DNA of 64,000 nucleotides, taken from Bacillota bacterium (GTDB taxonomy: Bacteria > Bacillota > Clostridia > Lachnospirales > Lachnospiraceae). Position 1 is the stretch's first letter. The number at the start of each line of letters is the position of its first letter. The notes below the pieces were generated by a model, which worked only from the letters and a program-made list of their open reading frames with translations, made no database searches and had not been told where the DNA came from. The translations under genes and the position numbers were made by a program. Of the stretch, positions 8,980-17,022 are shown piece by piece. Location of the stretch: assembly GCA_023398375.1 (NCBI GenBank), contig JAEWSH010000032.1, positions 1-64,000 of the forward strand, in the 5' to 3' direction.

Positions 8980-11112
8980 CTATTCAATTAGAGAAGATGC
9001 CGGATCAATTGCTACTCCCGTTTCAGGATCTAAAAATTCTCCTGTTATAGGATCAATCGCATAGCCTGTCTCTTTATCAATCTTAACTTCCTCTTTTTCC
9101 ACTGTTTCAAGCCCCTCTTCACCTGTACCCTCTCCTGTTACTTCTTTGGTTTCTGAAGAATTACCTTTCGTATCCTGAGCACTCTTCTGATCCGGTACCT
9201 TATTTTCCGAAACAGAATTCGTCAGCACAGATGCCGCTTCATTTTCTGCTAATTCTTTTAATTCAGCTTCTGTCAATTCTTCTGTCTGGAAAATATTCAA
9301 GTATGGGAGTACTTCTGTCATAATTGATTTGGTGAGAAGTGTTGCATATCTAGCATTATCCTGCACTGCTACATTAGGTCGGTCTATTACCACATAAATA
9401 AGTACCTGCGGATCATTCGCTGGTACATAGCCTATAAAGGAAACCACATAATTTCCCTGCCCACGTGGAAATGTTTCAGCTGTACCAGTTTTACCACCCA
9501 TCGTATATCCGGCTGGTCTTGCAGTGGTACCTGTACCTTCTGTAACTACACCATTACAATAGTCGACAATTGTATCCGAAGTAGTACTCGAAATTGTTTG
9601 TTTCAAGACTCTGGATTCAATATTCTGAACCGTCGCTTCCTCTGCGCTTGTTATTTTGCTGATAATATGTGGCTGGTAATAATATCCGCCATTAATGAGT
9701 GAGCAAAATGCTGCCGCCTGTTGAATCATGGTAACCTTGTAACCTTGCCCGAACGAAGAAACTGCCAAATCTGTCGGTACCATTTTATTCTTATCATAAA
9801 TAAGGGAATCTGTTCTCGCTTCACCTGCAAGATCAATATTGGTCTTAAGCCCAAAGTTAAATATCTGCAGATATTTCATGAAATTTTCTTTTCCTATTAT
9901 TTCAGCCATATCCATCAATGCTACATTGCACGATTTTTCTATTGCCTGCTTTACCGTAAGCATGCCATCACCTAATCTATTGTGGCAGCGGATTTTTTTA
10001 TCTCCGACCTGTTTCCAGCCACCACAATAAAAGGTTTCATTCCCTGTAAGTGCTCCTGTTTCGAGACCTGCTGCGACCGTAAACGGTTTTTCCGTTGATC
10101 CCGGCTCATAAGGTTCTGTAATACAGAAATTCTTCCAGATTCTGTTTAATTCTTCTAACTGCTCCTTTTCATCCATTGCTTCAATTTCTTCATCCGTAAA
10201 TTGCGCTTTTAAAGCATCCAGGTTTTTAGGATTATTCAGATCATATACCGGATAACTCGCCATTGCCTTTATTGCACCGGTATTAGGATCCATTATGATA
10301 ACACCTGTATTGTTACTTCCGGCACCTTCCCGGGCTTCGTTGCGATGTTCTTCATTGAACTCTAATATTTTTTCCTCTACTATACTTTGTATATTTACAT
10401 CTATGGACGTAACAATGGTGTTTCCGTCTACAGCTGCTTTCGTGGTTCTCTCTAATGTGGAATCGTCATTTAAATATCCGTATTCTCTGCCATTGGTACC
10501 ATTCAATACATTATTATAATATTCTTCCAATCCATAAGTCCCTACATTATCTTTTCCTGTAAATCCGATCACATCACAAGCCAATGTCTTATATGGATAA
10601 ACACGTCTATATTCTTCTTCAAACCACACACCCTTAATATTTGGATTTTTTTTCGTGTCATTCTGTAATTCGATAAAAGGACTGATTTTTTCATATGTTA
10701 GTTGTTTTGCTAATATAAAGTACTGAGAATTTGGATTCGCGGTGATATAGGCTCGTAATTCCGTTTCATCTAACTTAAAATATTTCACGAGCGCTTTTAC
10801 AGTTGGATCAATATAAGCCTCCTTCTCAATCACCAGTTTGGTATCAAGAATAAGATTATATACTTTCTCACTCATAGCAATTGGTGTTCCTTTTGCATCT
10901 ACAATATCACCACGTTTGTAGGGAATTGTTCTACTGTCATATTGCTGCTGTGACAGTACCTGCTTCTTATAGCTTTCTCCATTTTCTTTATTTATGAGAA
11001 TTAATTTAACGCTTAATCCTACGAAAGCTAGTAACACTAACACAAATAGTATTACCAGCTTTTTCTGCATTTTAGAAGTGAATTTATTAATTTTTCTAAT
11101 GTTTTTTTTCAA
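8980..11112 (-). CDS. Class B penicillin-binding protein with an acidic C-terminal tail (FtsI-like)
   Basis: This septal peptidoglycan transpeptidase has a membrane anchor at about 18-39, then dimerisation and transpeptidase domains. Motifs are STEK (Ser339, Lys342), SCN (394-396) and KTG (541-543). I place the start at TTG 11112. AGGAG lies eight bases before it, and this leaves a 22-bp gap after ftsL. A longer reading from 11196 overlaps ftsL by 62 bp and has no ribosome binding site. The predicted length is 710 aa. The last 90 or so residues extend past the catalytic domain, are strongly acidic, and end with repeats of a DPxTG-type unit. No PASTA domain is present. Confidence 0.9.
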   Translation of the reverse strand: MKKNIRKINKFTSKMQKKLVILFVLVLLAFVGLSVKLILINKENGESYKKQVLSQQQYDSRTIPYKRGDIVDAKGTPIAMSEKVYNLILDTKLVIEKEAYIDPTVKALVKYFKLDETELRAYITANPNSQYFILAKQLTYEKISPFIELQNDTKKNPNIKGVWFEEEYRRVYPYKTLACDVIGFTGKDNVGTYGLEEYYNNVLNGTNGREYGYLNDDSTLERTTKAAVDGNTIVTSIDVNIQSIVEEKILEFNEEHRNEAREGAGSNNTGVIIMDPNTGAIKAMASYPVYDLNNPKNLDALKAQFTDEEIEAMDEKEQLEELNRIWKNFCITEPYEPGSTEKPFTVAAGLETGALTGNETFYCGGWKQVGDKKIRCHNRLGDGMLTVKQAIEKSCNVALMDMAEIIGKENFMKYLQIFNFGLKTNIDLAGEARTDSLIYDKNKMVPTDLAVSSFGQGYKVTMIQQAAAFCSLINGGYYYQPHIISKITSAEEATVQNIESRVLKQTISSTTSDTIVDYCNGVVTEGTGTTARPAGYTMGGKTGTAETFPRGQGNYVVSFIGYVPANDPQVLIYVVIDRPNVAVQDNARYATLLTKSIMTEVLPYLNIFQTEELTEAELKELAENEAASVLTNSVSENKVPDQKSAQDTKGNSSETKEVTGEGTGEEGLETVEKEEVKIDKETGYAIDPITGEFLDPETGVAIDPASSLIE

Positions 11113-11134
11113 AATACCTGTCTCCTCTTCCGTT

Positions 11135-11635
11135 CTACTTCTTAGACTTTGGAAGATCCGCATATTGTCGTACGTAATCGCTTTCTTCACCATCAACTAC
11201 TACGATTTGTCCTTTATTTGCATATTTCATTCCCAGTTCATTCACTGCTATATTTTTAATTTCTTCCAAATCGACAGATGCCAATACACGATTATATTCC
11301 TCATCATTATCCAATTTCATATTGTTCAACTGGCTCTCTAACTTTGAAATATTTTTAACGCTGCTCGTAATCTCATATTGTAATTTAATATATCCGATCA
11401 AAATAAAACCAGCCATTACCAACGCGATCGACAGGAATATCACATATCCCATATTCATATAAACTGCTTTGTCTCTGTTCTTCCTTGCAGCATGGCTCAA
11501 TCTCTTCCTTGGCAATTCTTCAACAGTTTCCTGTATATTTAATTTCCGTACAGTATTTCCTTGTATATAAGTACTATTTCCATATGTAGTTTTTCTTTGG
11601 TTTGTACTTTGTCTCCCCTGACTTTGTCTTCCCAT
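11135..11635 (-). CDS. ftsL: FtsL-like septum formation protein
   Basis: This small bitopic protein lies between rsmH and the first class B PBP, where ftsL sits in Firmicutes dcw clusters. It has a basic, Gln/Ser-rich cytoplasmic N-terminus of about 60 residues. One membrane segment follows (YVIFLSIALVMAGFILIGYI), then a short extracytoplasmic coiled coil and the end motif AVNELGMKYA seen in FtsL/DivIC proteins. The start is ATG 11635 (166 aa), because AAAGG is nine bases upstream; a TTG two codons earlier is too close. FtsL diverges quickly, so the call rests on architecture and position. Confidence 0.8.
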   Translation of the reverse strand: MGRQSQGRQSTNQRKTTYGNSTYIQGNTVRKLNIQETVEELPRKRLSHAARKNRDKAVYMNMGYVIFLSIALVMAGFILIGYIKLQYEITSSVKNISKLESQLNNMKLDNDEEYNRVLASVDLEEIKNIAVNELGMKYANKGQIVVVDGEESDYVRQYADLPKSKK

Positions 11636-11669
11636 ACACAACTACCTTTCTGTCATTCTCACGCAAGCC

Positions 11670-12617
11670 TTATTGTATTTGATATTTTTTCTCAAACACT
11701 CTTAGTTTAGCACTTTTTGACCGTTTGTTAATAGTTATTTCTTCATTTTGTGGTAAAATTGGTTTTTTTGTTATTACTTTTCCCTGGGATTTCTTTCCAC
11801 ACACACATACTGGAAATTCCGATGGGCATGTACATGGGTTCTCATTTCTTTTAAATGCCGTCTTTACAATTCTGTCTTCTAAAGAATGAAATGTAATAAT
11901 ACACAATCTTCCACCTGGATTCAATACGCTGATCAACTCGTCCAGTGAATCCTTTAACACTTCTAATTCTTTATTACATTCTATTCGGATTGCCTGAAAT
12001 GTTTTTTTGGAAGGATGCCCGCCGTTTGCCCGCATCTTTGCAGGTATTGCCGCTTTTATGATTTCATTTAGCTCGCCTGTTGTCTCAATTTCTTTTTCTG
12101 TCCTTGCTCTTACAATGTGCTTTGCAATATTTTTGGCAAATTGGTCCTCTCCATAATCCCTGATCATCCTAAACAGATCCATTTCGCTGTACGTGTTGAT
12201 GATATCTTTAGCAGTCAATGTCTGACGCTTGTCCATACGCATATCTAATACCGTATTATATTTATAGGAAAATCCCCGTTCAATAGTGTCCAACTGATAA
12301 GATGATACCCCAAGATCGAGCACAATCCCATCCACACCTGGTATACCATATACTTGTAATACATTTTTAACATTCCTATAATTATCTCTGACTATGGTAA
12401 CTCTATCTGCAAACTGCGCTAATTTTTCTCCTGCTGCCTGTATTGCTGCTTCGTCCTGATCAATTCCGTATAAATGTCCTTTATCACTGAGTTTTTCTAA
12501 TACATGCAAGGCATGTCCGCCTCCACCTAATGTACCATCTACATAGATACCGTCAGATTTTATCTCAAGTGATTCAATTGTCTCATTTAACAAAACTGAT
12601 ACATGATCAAATTTCAT
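11670..12617 (-). CDS. rsmH: 16S rRNA (cytosine-1402-N4)-methyltransferase RsmH
   Basis: This SAM-dependent methyltransferase (formerly MraW) modifies C1402 in the ribosomal P site. It is 315 aa. It begins with the family signature DHVSVLLNETIE, followed by the SAM-binding YVDGTLGGGGHA and DLGVSSYQLD. Later motifs include ANGGHPSKKTFQAIRI and FHSLEDRIVK. AGGAG lies seven bases before the ATG. mraZ is 24 bp upstream and ftsL 34 bp downstream. Confidence 0.97.
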   Translation of the reverse strand: MKFDHVSVLLNETIESLEIKSDGIYVDGTLGGGGHALHVLEKLSDKGHLYGIDQDEAAIQAAGEKLAQFADRVTIVRDNYRNVKNVLQVYGIPGVDGIVLDLGVSSYQLDTIERGFSYKYNTVLDMRMDKRQTLTAKDIINTYSEMDLFRMIRDYGEDQFAKNIAKHIVRARTEKEIETTGELNEIIKAAIPAKMRANGGHPSKKTFQAIRIECNKELEVLKDSLDELISVLNPGGRLCIITFHSLEDRIVKTAFKRNENPCTCPSEFPVCVCGKKSQGKVITKKPILPQNEEITINKRSKSAKLRVFEKKYQIQ

Positions 12618-12641
12618 ATTTGATAGCTCCTATCTGTACTT

Positions 12642-13073
12642 CTAAATTCCAAGACCTAAATCTGCCATATGTTCTGCGATTTCATCCATATCTTCATAGT
12701 TAGCTGTTCCTTCCCATCTTGCCTTGCTCCAGATCTCAATTCTGCTTGCAACGCCGACCAAAACAACTTCCTTATTAATATCCGCAAATTCTCTTAATAC
12801 AGAAGGTACTAAAATTCTTCCTTGTTTATCGACCTCGACACTTGCTGCTCCCGCTAAGAAAAATCTTGCAAATTGTCTCGCATCCTTATTCGTAAGTGGC
12901 AGGGACTTTAATTTTTCTTCGAACACATTCCATTCATTATTATCATACACAAATAAGCATCCATCCAAACCTTTCGTCACAACAAATTCATCTCCCAGAA
13001 TTTCTCGAAATTTTGATGGAATAATCAATCTGCCCTTCGTATCGATTGTATGATTGTATTCTCCCATAAACAT
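12642..13073 (-). CDS. mraZ: Transcriptional regulator MraZ
   Basis: This AbrB-like DNA-binding protein regulates the dcw cluster. It contains two SpoVT-AbrB-like repeats: MGEYNHTIDTKGRLIIPSKF near the N-terminus and VEVDKQGRILVPSVLREF in the middle. The start is ATG 13073 (143 aa), which gives the canonical MraZ N-terminus and has GGGTGA six bases upstream. A GTG nine bases earlier lies inside that ribosome binding site. Its likely operator, four AGTGG boxes, lies 56-90 bp upstream, consistent with autoregulation. Confidence 0.96.
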   Translation of the reverse strand: MFMGEYNHTIDTKGRLIIPSKFREILGDEFVVTKGLDGCLFVYDNNEWNVFEEKLKSLPLTNKDARQFARFFLAGAASVEVDKQGRILVPSVLREFADINKEVVLVGVASRIEIWSKARWEGTANYEDMDEIAEHMADLGLGI

Positions 13074-13128
13074 AATAGTCACCCGCTTAAGCAGTCTGCC
13101 ACGAAAAGCTTCAGAACGAATTGATTTA

Positions 13129-13163
13129 CCACTTTACTCCACTCTGTACCACTTTTCACCACT
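13129..13163 (-). promoter_or_regulatory. MraZ operator: four AGTGG boxes, 10-bp period
   Basis: On the minus strand AGTGG occurs four times, at 13163-13159, 13153-13149, 13143-13139 and 13133-13129, each separated by exactly five bases. A period of one helical turn and a GTGG-type core match the MraZ box arrays known upstream of mraZ. The array lies just downstream of the predicted transcription start and upstream of the mraZ start, where bound MraZ would block transcription. Confidence 0.85.
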
Positions 13164-13172
13164 TATGAATCA

Positions 13173-13201
13173 ATTTTATCCTAAATCACATTATTTTACA
13201 A
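13173..13201 (-). promoter_or_regulatory. Probable promoter of the dcw cluster (PmraZ)
   Basis: On the minus strand TTGTAA (13201-13196) and TAAAAT (13178-13173) are spaced 17 bp apart. The predicted start would fall a few bases before the first MraZ box. It is the only good sigma-A-like pair in this gap, though the hexamers are not perfect. Confidence 0.6.
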
Positions 13202-13251
13202 GTACTATATGAATTTTTTATTAAGTTTTTTACGATTTCTTTTCAATCAAG

Positions 13252-13349
13252 TTTGATTCAATTGTTAAAAGCTTGTTTGCATATTTGAGTTCATTAATTT
13301 GCACAATTTATGATTAACGAAGCCAAGTTCTATGATAAGTTTTTGACAC
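13252..13349 (-). repeat. Repeat family R2, copy a
   Basis: About 98 bp, related to copies at 39157-39365 and 48161-48258. On the minus strand it reads GTGTCAAAA, then ATCATAGAACTTGGCTTC, then TGTGCAAATT, TCAAATA, AAACAAGCTTTT and TTGAATC, with the same order in the other copies. It begins 9 bp after the lgt terminator T-tract. It lies in the 352-bp gap between lgt and mraZ, which also holds the lgt terminator, the mraZ promoter and the MraZ boxes. No coding potential is visible. Confidence 0.8.
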
Positions 13350-13357
13350 TCGCGTAA

Positions 13358-13409
13358 ATAAAAAAAGAGCTATGAGTTTCATCCCATGGGGACGATTCTC
13401 ATAACTCTT
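13358..13409 (-). terminator. Intrinsic terminator of lgt
   Basis: On the minus strand AAGAGTTATGAG pairs with CTCATAGCTCTT (one mismatch) around a loop containing CCCATGGG, followed by a T-rich run. It lies 16 bp after the lgt stop and ends the murE-lgt run. Confidence 0.88.
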
Positions 13410-13424
13410 CATATTTCACAATTT

Positions 13425-14297
13425 CTATTTTGTTTTCTTTTTTATGCGAATTCTTATAACTATATCAACAGCAACAGCAAAAATCACCATGCACATTGCA
13501 AGTACCTGTGAAACAGCAATTGTAGTGCCGCCTATCCATAATTGATCTGTTCTCAATCCCTCTATCCAGAATCTACCGAGTCCATAACCGCCAAGATACA
13601 ATAAACATATCTCTCCCTCGAATCTTTTCCGCTTTTGATAAAGTAAAATAAATATCAAAATCATGACATTCCATAAACTCTCATAAAGAAATGTCGGGTG
13701 AACCTGAATATAATTCACTCCATTTGTAATATGGGCTGCAATACTTTCAGAAATATCATTTGCTCTTACCGCCTCAATCGGCAGACGCATCGCCAGGAAG
13801 TTATCTGTATATTCCCCAAATGCCTCACGATTCATAAAATTTCCATATCTGCCAATGATCTGACCCACGATCAGACCCACGACTCCCGTGTCTGCCATCT
13901 GGAAAAAATTCTGCTTCTTAAGCTTTGTATATACAGTCATTGTAATAAACGCTGCTATGACAGCACCATAGATCGCTAATCCACCGCCCCTGGTATTCAA
14001 TATACTCAGCAGATTATCTTTATAAGAATCCCATGAAAAGACTACATAGTAGATTCTGGCACCAATAATGGAAAATATAATTGCATAAATCGAAAAATCC
14101 CAATACAGATCAGGATCTTGTCCTGTTATTTTAGCTACTTTTGCTGCAACTAATACCCCTGATAAAATACCGATTCCAATTATCAAACCATAAAATGCTA
14201 CTTCAAATCCAAATACAGAAAATGTTTTTGGAACATTTTCAAGATAAATGCCCAGGTGTGGAAATGAAATATCATTTACTCCCATTGCTTCATTCAT
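13425..14297 (-). CDS. lgt: Prolipoprotein diacylglyceryl transferase Lgt
   Basis: This membrane enzyme attaches diacylglycerol from phosphatidylglycerol to the lipobox cysteine of prolipoproteins. It is 290 aa with about seven hydrophobic segments. The Lgt signature GRYGNFMNREAFG is at 149-161 and an HPTFLYES motif follows. The start ATG lies nine bases after AAGGGG. ychF ends 34 bp upstream, so the two may be co-transcribed. The gene ends at a clear terminator. Confidence 0.97.
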   Translation of the reverse strand: MNEAMGVNDISFPHLGIYLENVPKTFSVFGFEVAFYGLIIGIGILSGVLVAAKVAKITGQDPDLYWDFSIYAIIFSIIGARIYYVVFSWDSYKDNLLSILNTRGGGLAIYGAVIAAFITMTVYTKLKKQNFFQMADTGVVGLIVGQIIGRYGNFMNREAFGEYTDNFLAMRLPIEAVRANDISESIAAHITNGVNYIQVHPTFLYESLWNVMILIFILLYQKRKRFEGEICLLYLGGYGLGRFWIEGLRTDQLWIGGTTIAVSQVLAMCMVIFAVAVDIVIRIRIKKKTK

Positions 14298-14331
14298 GTA
14301 GTTGTGCCCCTTCTGTTTTGTTTATTATTTT

Positions 14332-15432
14332 TTATACATTAAAGCGGAACAAAATAACATCCCCATCTCTTACAACGTATTCTTTTCCTTCTAATCCAAC
14401 AAGTCCTTTTTCTTTCGCTGCGGATAATGAACCTTGCTCCAACAAGTCTTTATAATTTACAACTTCAGCTCTAATGAATCCACGTTCAAAATCAGTGTGA
14501 ATCTTACCTGCCGCCTGAGGCGCCTTTGTTCCGGCTTTGATTGTCCATGCTCTCGTTTCATCTTCTCCTGCTGTAAGGTAACTGATAAGACCCAGCAAAT
14601 GGTAACTTGCCTTAATTAGTTTGTCGAGTCCAGACTCTTTCAAGCCCAGATCTTCTAAGAACATTGCTTTTTCATCATCATCTAATTCCGATATTTCCTG
14701 TTCGATTTGTGCACAGATAACAAATACTTCACTGCCATTAGATGCTGCAAATTCCCTGACCGCTCCAACATATGCATTATTCTCACCATCATCTGCAAGA
14801 TCTTCATCCGAAACATTTGCTGCAAATATCACTGGCTTATCCGTTAGCAGATTATAAGATTTTCTCCATGCAAGCTCGTCATCATCATTATTTTCTACAA
14901 AAGAACTTGCAAGTTTCCCTTCTTCCAAATGTATTTTCATTCTTTCCAATAAGTCCAGCTCTTTTGCCAAGGTCTTATCCATTCTGGCACCTTTACTTGT
15001 TTTTGAAATTCTTCTTTCCAAAATCTCAATGTCAGAAAATATCAATTCAAGATTGATTGTTTCAATGTCTCTGATTGGATCGACAGAGCCATCTACATGC
15101 ACAACATTGGTATCTTCAAAGCAACGTACAACATGAACAATTGCATCTACTTCTCTAATATTACTTAGAAATTGATTGCCAAGTCCCTCTCCCTTGGATG
15201 CGCCTTTTACCAATCCTGCAATATCAACAAACTCTATCACTGCAGGCGTTACTTTTTTAGATTGATACATATCTCCTAACAACTTTAATCTTTCATCCGG
15301 TACCGTTACGATGCCAACATTGGGATCGATTGTACAGAAAGGGTAGTTTGCTGATTCTGCACCTGCCTTTGTCAATGAATTAAACAACGTACTCTTTCCT
15401 ACATTTGGTAACCCTACTATTCCTAACTTCAT
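14332..15432 (-). CDS. ychF: Redox-regulated ribosome-associated ATPase YchF/OLA1
   Basis: This Obg-family P-loop NTPase binds ribosomes and prefers ATP in characterised homologues. It is 366 aa. The Walker A loop GLPNVGKST is near residue 6, followed by DIAGLVKGASKGEGLGNQFL. The C-terminal TGS domain ends YVVRDGDVILFRFNV. The start ATG is preceded by GAGGAG. It follows rpe by 26 bp at the end of the priA-rpe housekeeping run. Confidence 0.97.
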   Translation of the reverse strand: MKLGIVGLPNVGKSTLFNSLTKAGAESANYPFCTIDPNVGIVTVPDERLKLLGDMYQSKKVTPAVIEFVDIAGLVKGASKGEGLGNQFLSNIREVDAIVHVVRCFEDTNVVHVDGSVDPIRDIETINLELIFSDIEILERRISKTSKGARMDKTLAKELDLLERMKIHLEEGKLASSFVENNDDDELAWRKSYNLLTDKPVIFAANVSDEDLADDGENNAYVGAVREFAASNGSEVFVICAQIEQEISELDDDEKAMFLEDLGLKESGLDKLIKASYHLLGLISYLTAGEDETRAWTIKAGTKAPQAAGKIHTDFERGFIRAEVVNYKDLLEQGSLSAAKEKGLVGLEGKEYVVRDGDVILFRFNV

Positions 15433-15458
15433 ACTTTATTCTCCTCTTTATTGACCAG

Positions 15459-16136
15459 CTACCTTGTTTGCTGCATTTCCCATTTATGAAATAATTCCAA
15501 AAAAGCCAGCGTATTCTCTCTTGTACATTCTTTATCAAATACTGCAGAACCTGCTACTATTACATTAGCACCAGCTTCCATAATCATCTGCACATTGTTC
15601 TGTTTAATTCCTCCATCTACTTCAATATCTATATGTAAATCTTTTTCTGTAATAATCCGGCGAATAGCTCTTACCTTATCTGCACAGGAATCAATGAACT
15701 TCTGTCCTCCCCGTCCCGGATGAACTGTCATAATCAGAATCATGTCCAGCATAGGAAGATATGGCAGGACCGCACTCACTTCCGTATCCGGACTGATAGC
15801 AAGCCCTCTTCTGATTCCAAGTTCCTCCATGTGTTTCAACACATCTGCAACGTGCTCCGTAGCTTCCAAATGAATCGTAATACCGTCCGCTCCGCATGCT
15901 GCAAATTCATCTATATATTTTTCCGGTTCGACAATCATTAAATGTACATCAAGAAAACATCCTGATGCCTGTCTGATTGCAGATAAGACAGGCATCCCAA
16001 AAGAAATAGAAGGAACAAATATACCATCCATAACATCAAAATGTAAAAACTGTGCGCCTGCCTCTTCCACATCTTTTATATCTTTTCCAAGATTTAAAAA
16101 ATCTGCTGCTAAAATGGATGGTGATAGTATCATCAT
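15459..16136 (-). CDS. rpe: Ribulose-phosphate 3-epimerase
   Basis: It interconverts ribulose 5-phosphate and xylulose 5-phosphate in the pentose phosphate pathway. It is 225 aa, a TIM barrel. Family motifs are SPSILAADFLNL at the N-terminus, LHFDVMDGIFVP with metal-binding His and Asp, VHPGRGGQKF, and DGGIKQNNV near the end. It starts 2 bp after the rsgA stop region. In many Firmicutes rsgA-rpe follow prkC, as here. Confidence 0.97.
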   Translation of the reverse strand: MMILSPSILAADFLNLGKDIKDVEEAGAQFLHFDVMDGIFVPSISFGMPVLSAIRQASGCFLDVHLMIVEPEKYIDEFAACGADGITIHLEATEHVADVLKHMEELGIRRGLAISPDTEVSAVLPYLPMLDMILIMTVHPGRGGQKFIDSCADKVRAIRRIITEKDLHIDIEVDGGIKQNNVQMIMEAGANVIVAGSAVFDKECTRENTLAFLELFHKWEMQQTR

Positions 16137-16138
16137 TT

Positions 16139-17017
16139 CTAATATCTCCTTTTATCGTTTAGTTCTTCATATAGAACACAATAGTTATCATATCTGGTCT
16201 GACTGATCTTCCCTTCGCTTAATGCTTCTTTCACACCGCAAACCGGTTCATGAATATGTGCACATCCCTGAAACCTGCAATTTGCTTCATATAATAAAAA
16301 CTCCGGGTAATACTGACATAATTCATTCTTTTCAATTTCATTGATACTTAGAGAGCTAAAACCAGGTGTGTCCATAATATAAGTATCTTTCTCAATGGCA
16401 ATTAACTGTGAATGCCTTGTGGTGTGTTTTCCACGGTCAATCTTATTGCTGATTGCACCGGTTTCCATACTTACTCCCAACTGAAGACAATTGATAATTG
16501 ATGACTTTCCGACACCGCTAGGACCTGCCACCGTCGTTGTCTTACCTTTTAAACATTTTTTGATTTCATCAATACCGCTTTCTTCTTTTGCACTTGCAAA
16601 AAGTAGTTTACTTCCGCAAGAAGCATATTCGAGTACAAGTTTTTCTTTTTCATGAAGCGATGCAATATCTTCTTTATTAAAACAAATAATACAAGGTATT
16701 TGTTGTTGTTTCATTGTTATCAGAAAACGATCCAGCAAGTTAAAACTTGGTTCAGGTCTTGCAATGGAAAATATCACCATCGCCTGATCGATATTCGCAA
16801 CCGCCGGTCTGATCAGGGAGTTTTTTCTTGAAAGTATGCTCTCAATATTACCAAGCATAGCATGTTCATCTAATATTTGAAGTTCTACATTATCACCAAC
16901 CAATGGCTTCTTATTATCTTTGCGAAAAATTCCTTTTGCCTTGCACTCATAAGTTCCCATTTCCGGCACATGTACATAGTAAAATCCTGCTATGCCCTTC
17001 ATTATTTTTCCCTGCAT
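16139..17017 (-). CDS. rsgA: Ribosome small subunit-dependent GTPase RsgA
   Basis: This circularly permuted GTPase acts in late 30S maturation. It is 292 aa. An N-terminal OB fold is followed by the permuted G motifs: NKED (114-117) comes before the P loop GPSGVGKSS (165-173) and DTPGFSS. A C-terminal zinc-binding segment has CRFQGCAHIHEPVC. The start ATG is preceded by AAGGA. It lies 5 bp after prkC and 2 bp before rpe. Confidence 0.96.
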   Translation of the reverse strand: MQGKIMKGIAGFYYVHVPEMGTYECKAKGIFRKDNKKPLVGDNVELQILDEHAMLGNIESILSRKNSLIRPAVANIDQAMVIFSIARPEPSFNLLDRFLITMKQQQIPCIICFNKEDIASLHEKEKLVLEYASCGSKLLFASAKEESGIDEIKKCLKGKTTTVAGPSGVGKSSIINCLQLGVSMETGAISNKIDRGKHTTRHSQLIAIEKDTYIMDTPGFSSLSINEIEKNELCQYYPEFLLYEANCRFQGCAHIHEPVCGVKEALSEGKISQTRYDNYCVLYEELNDKRRY

Positions 17018-17022
17018 GCATT

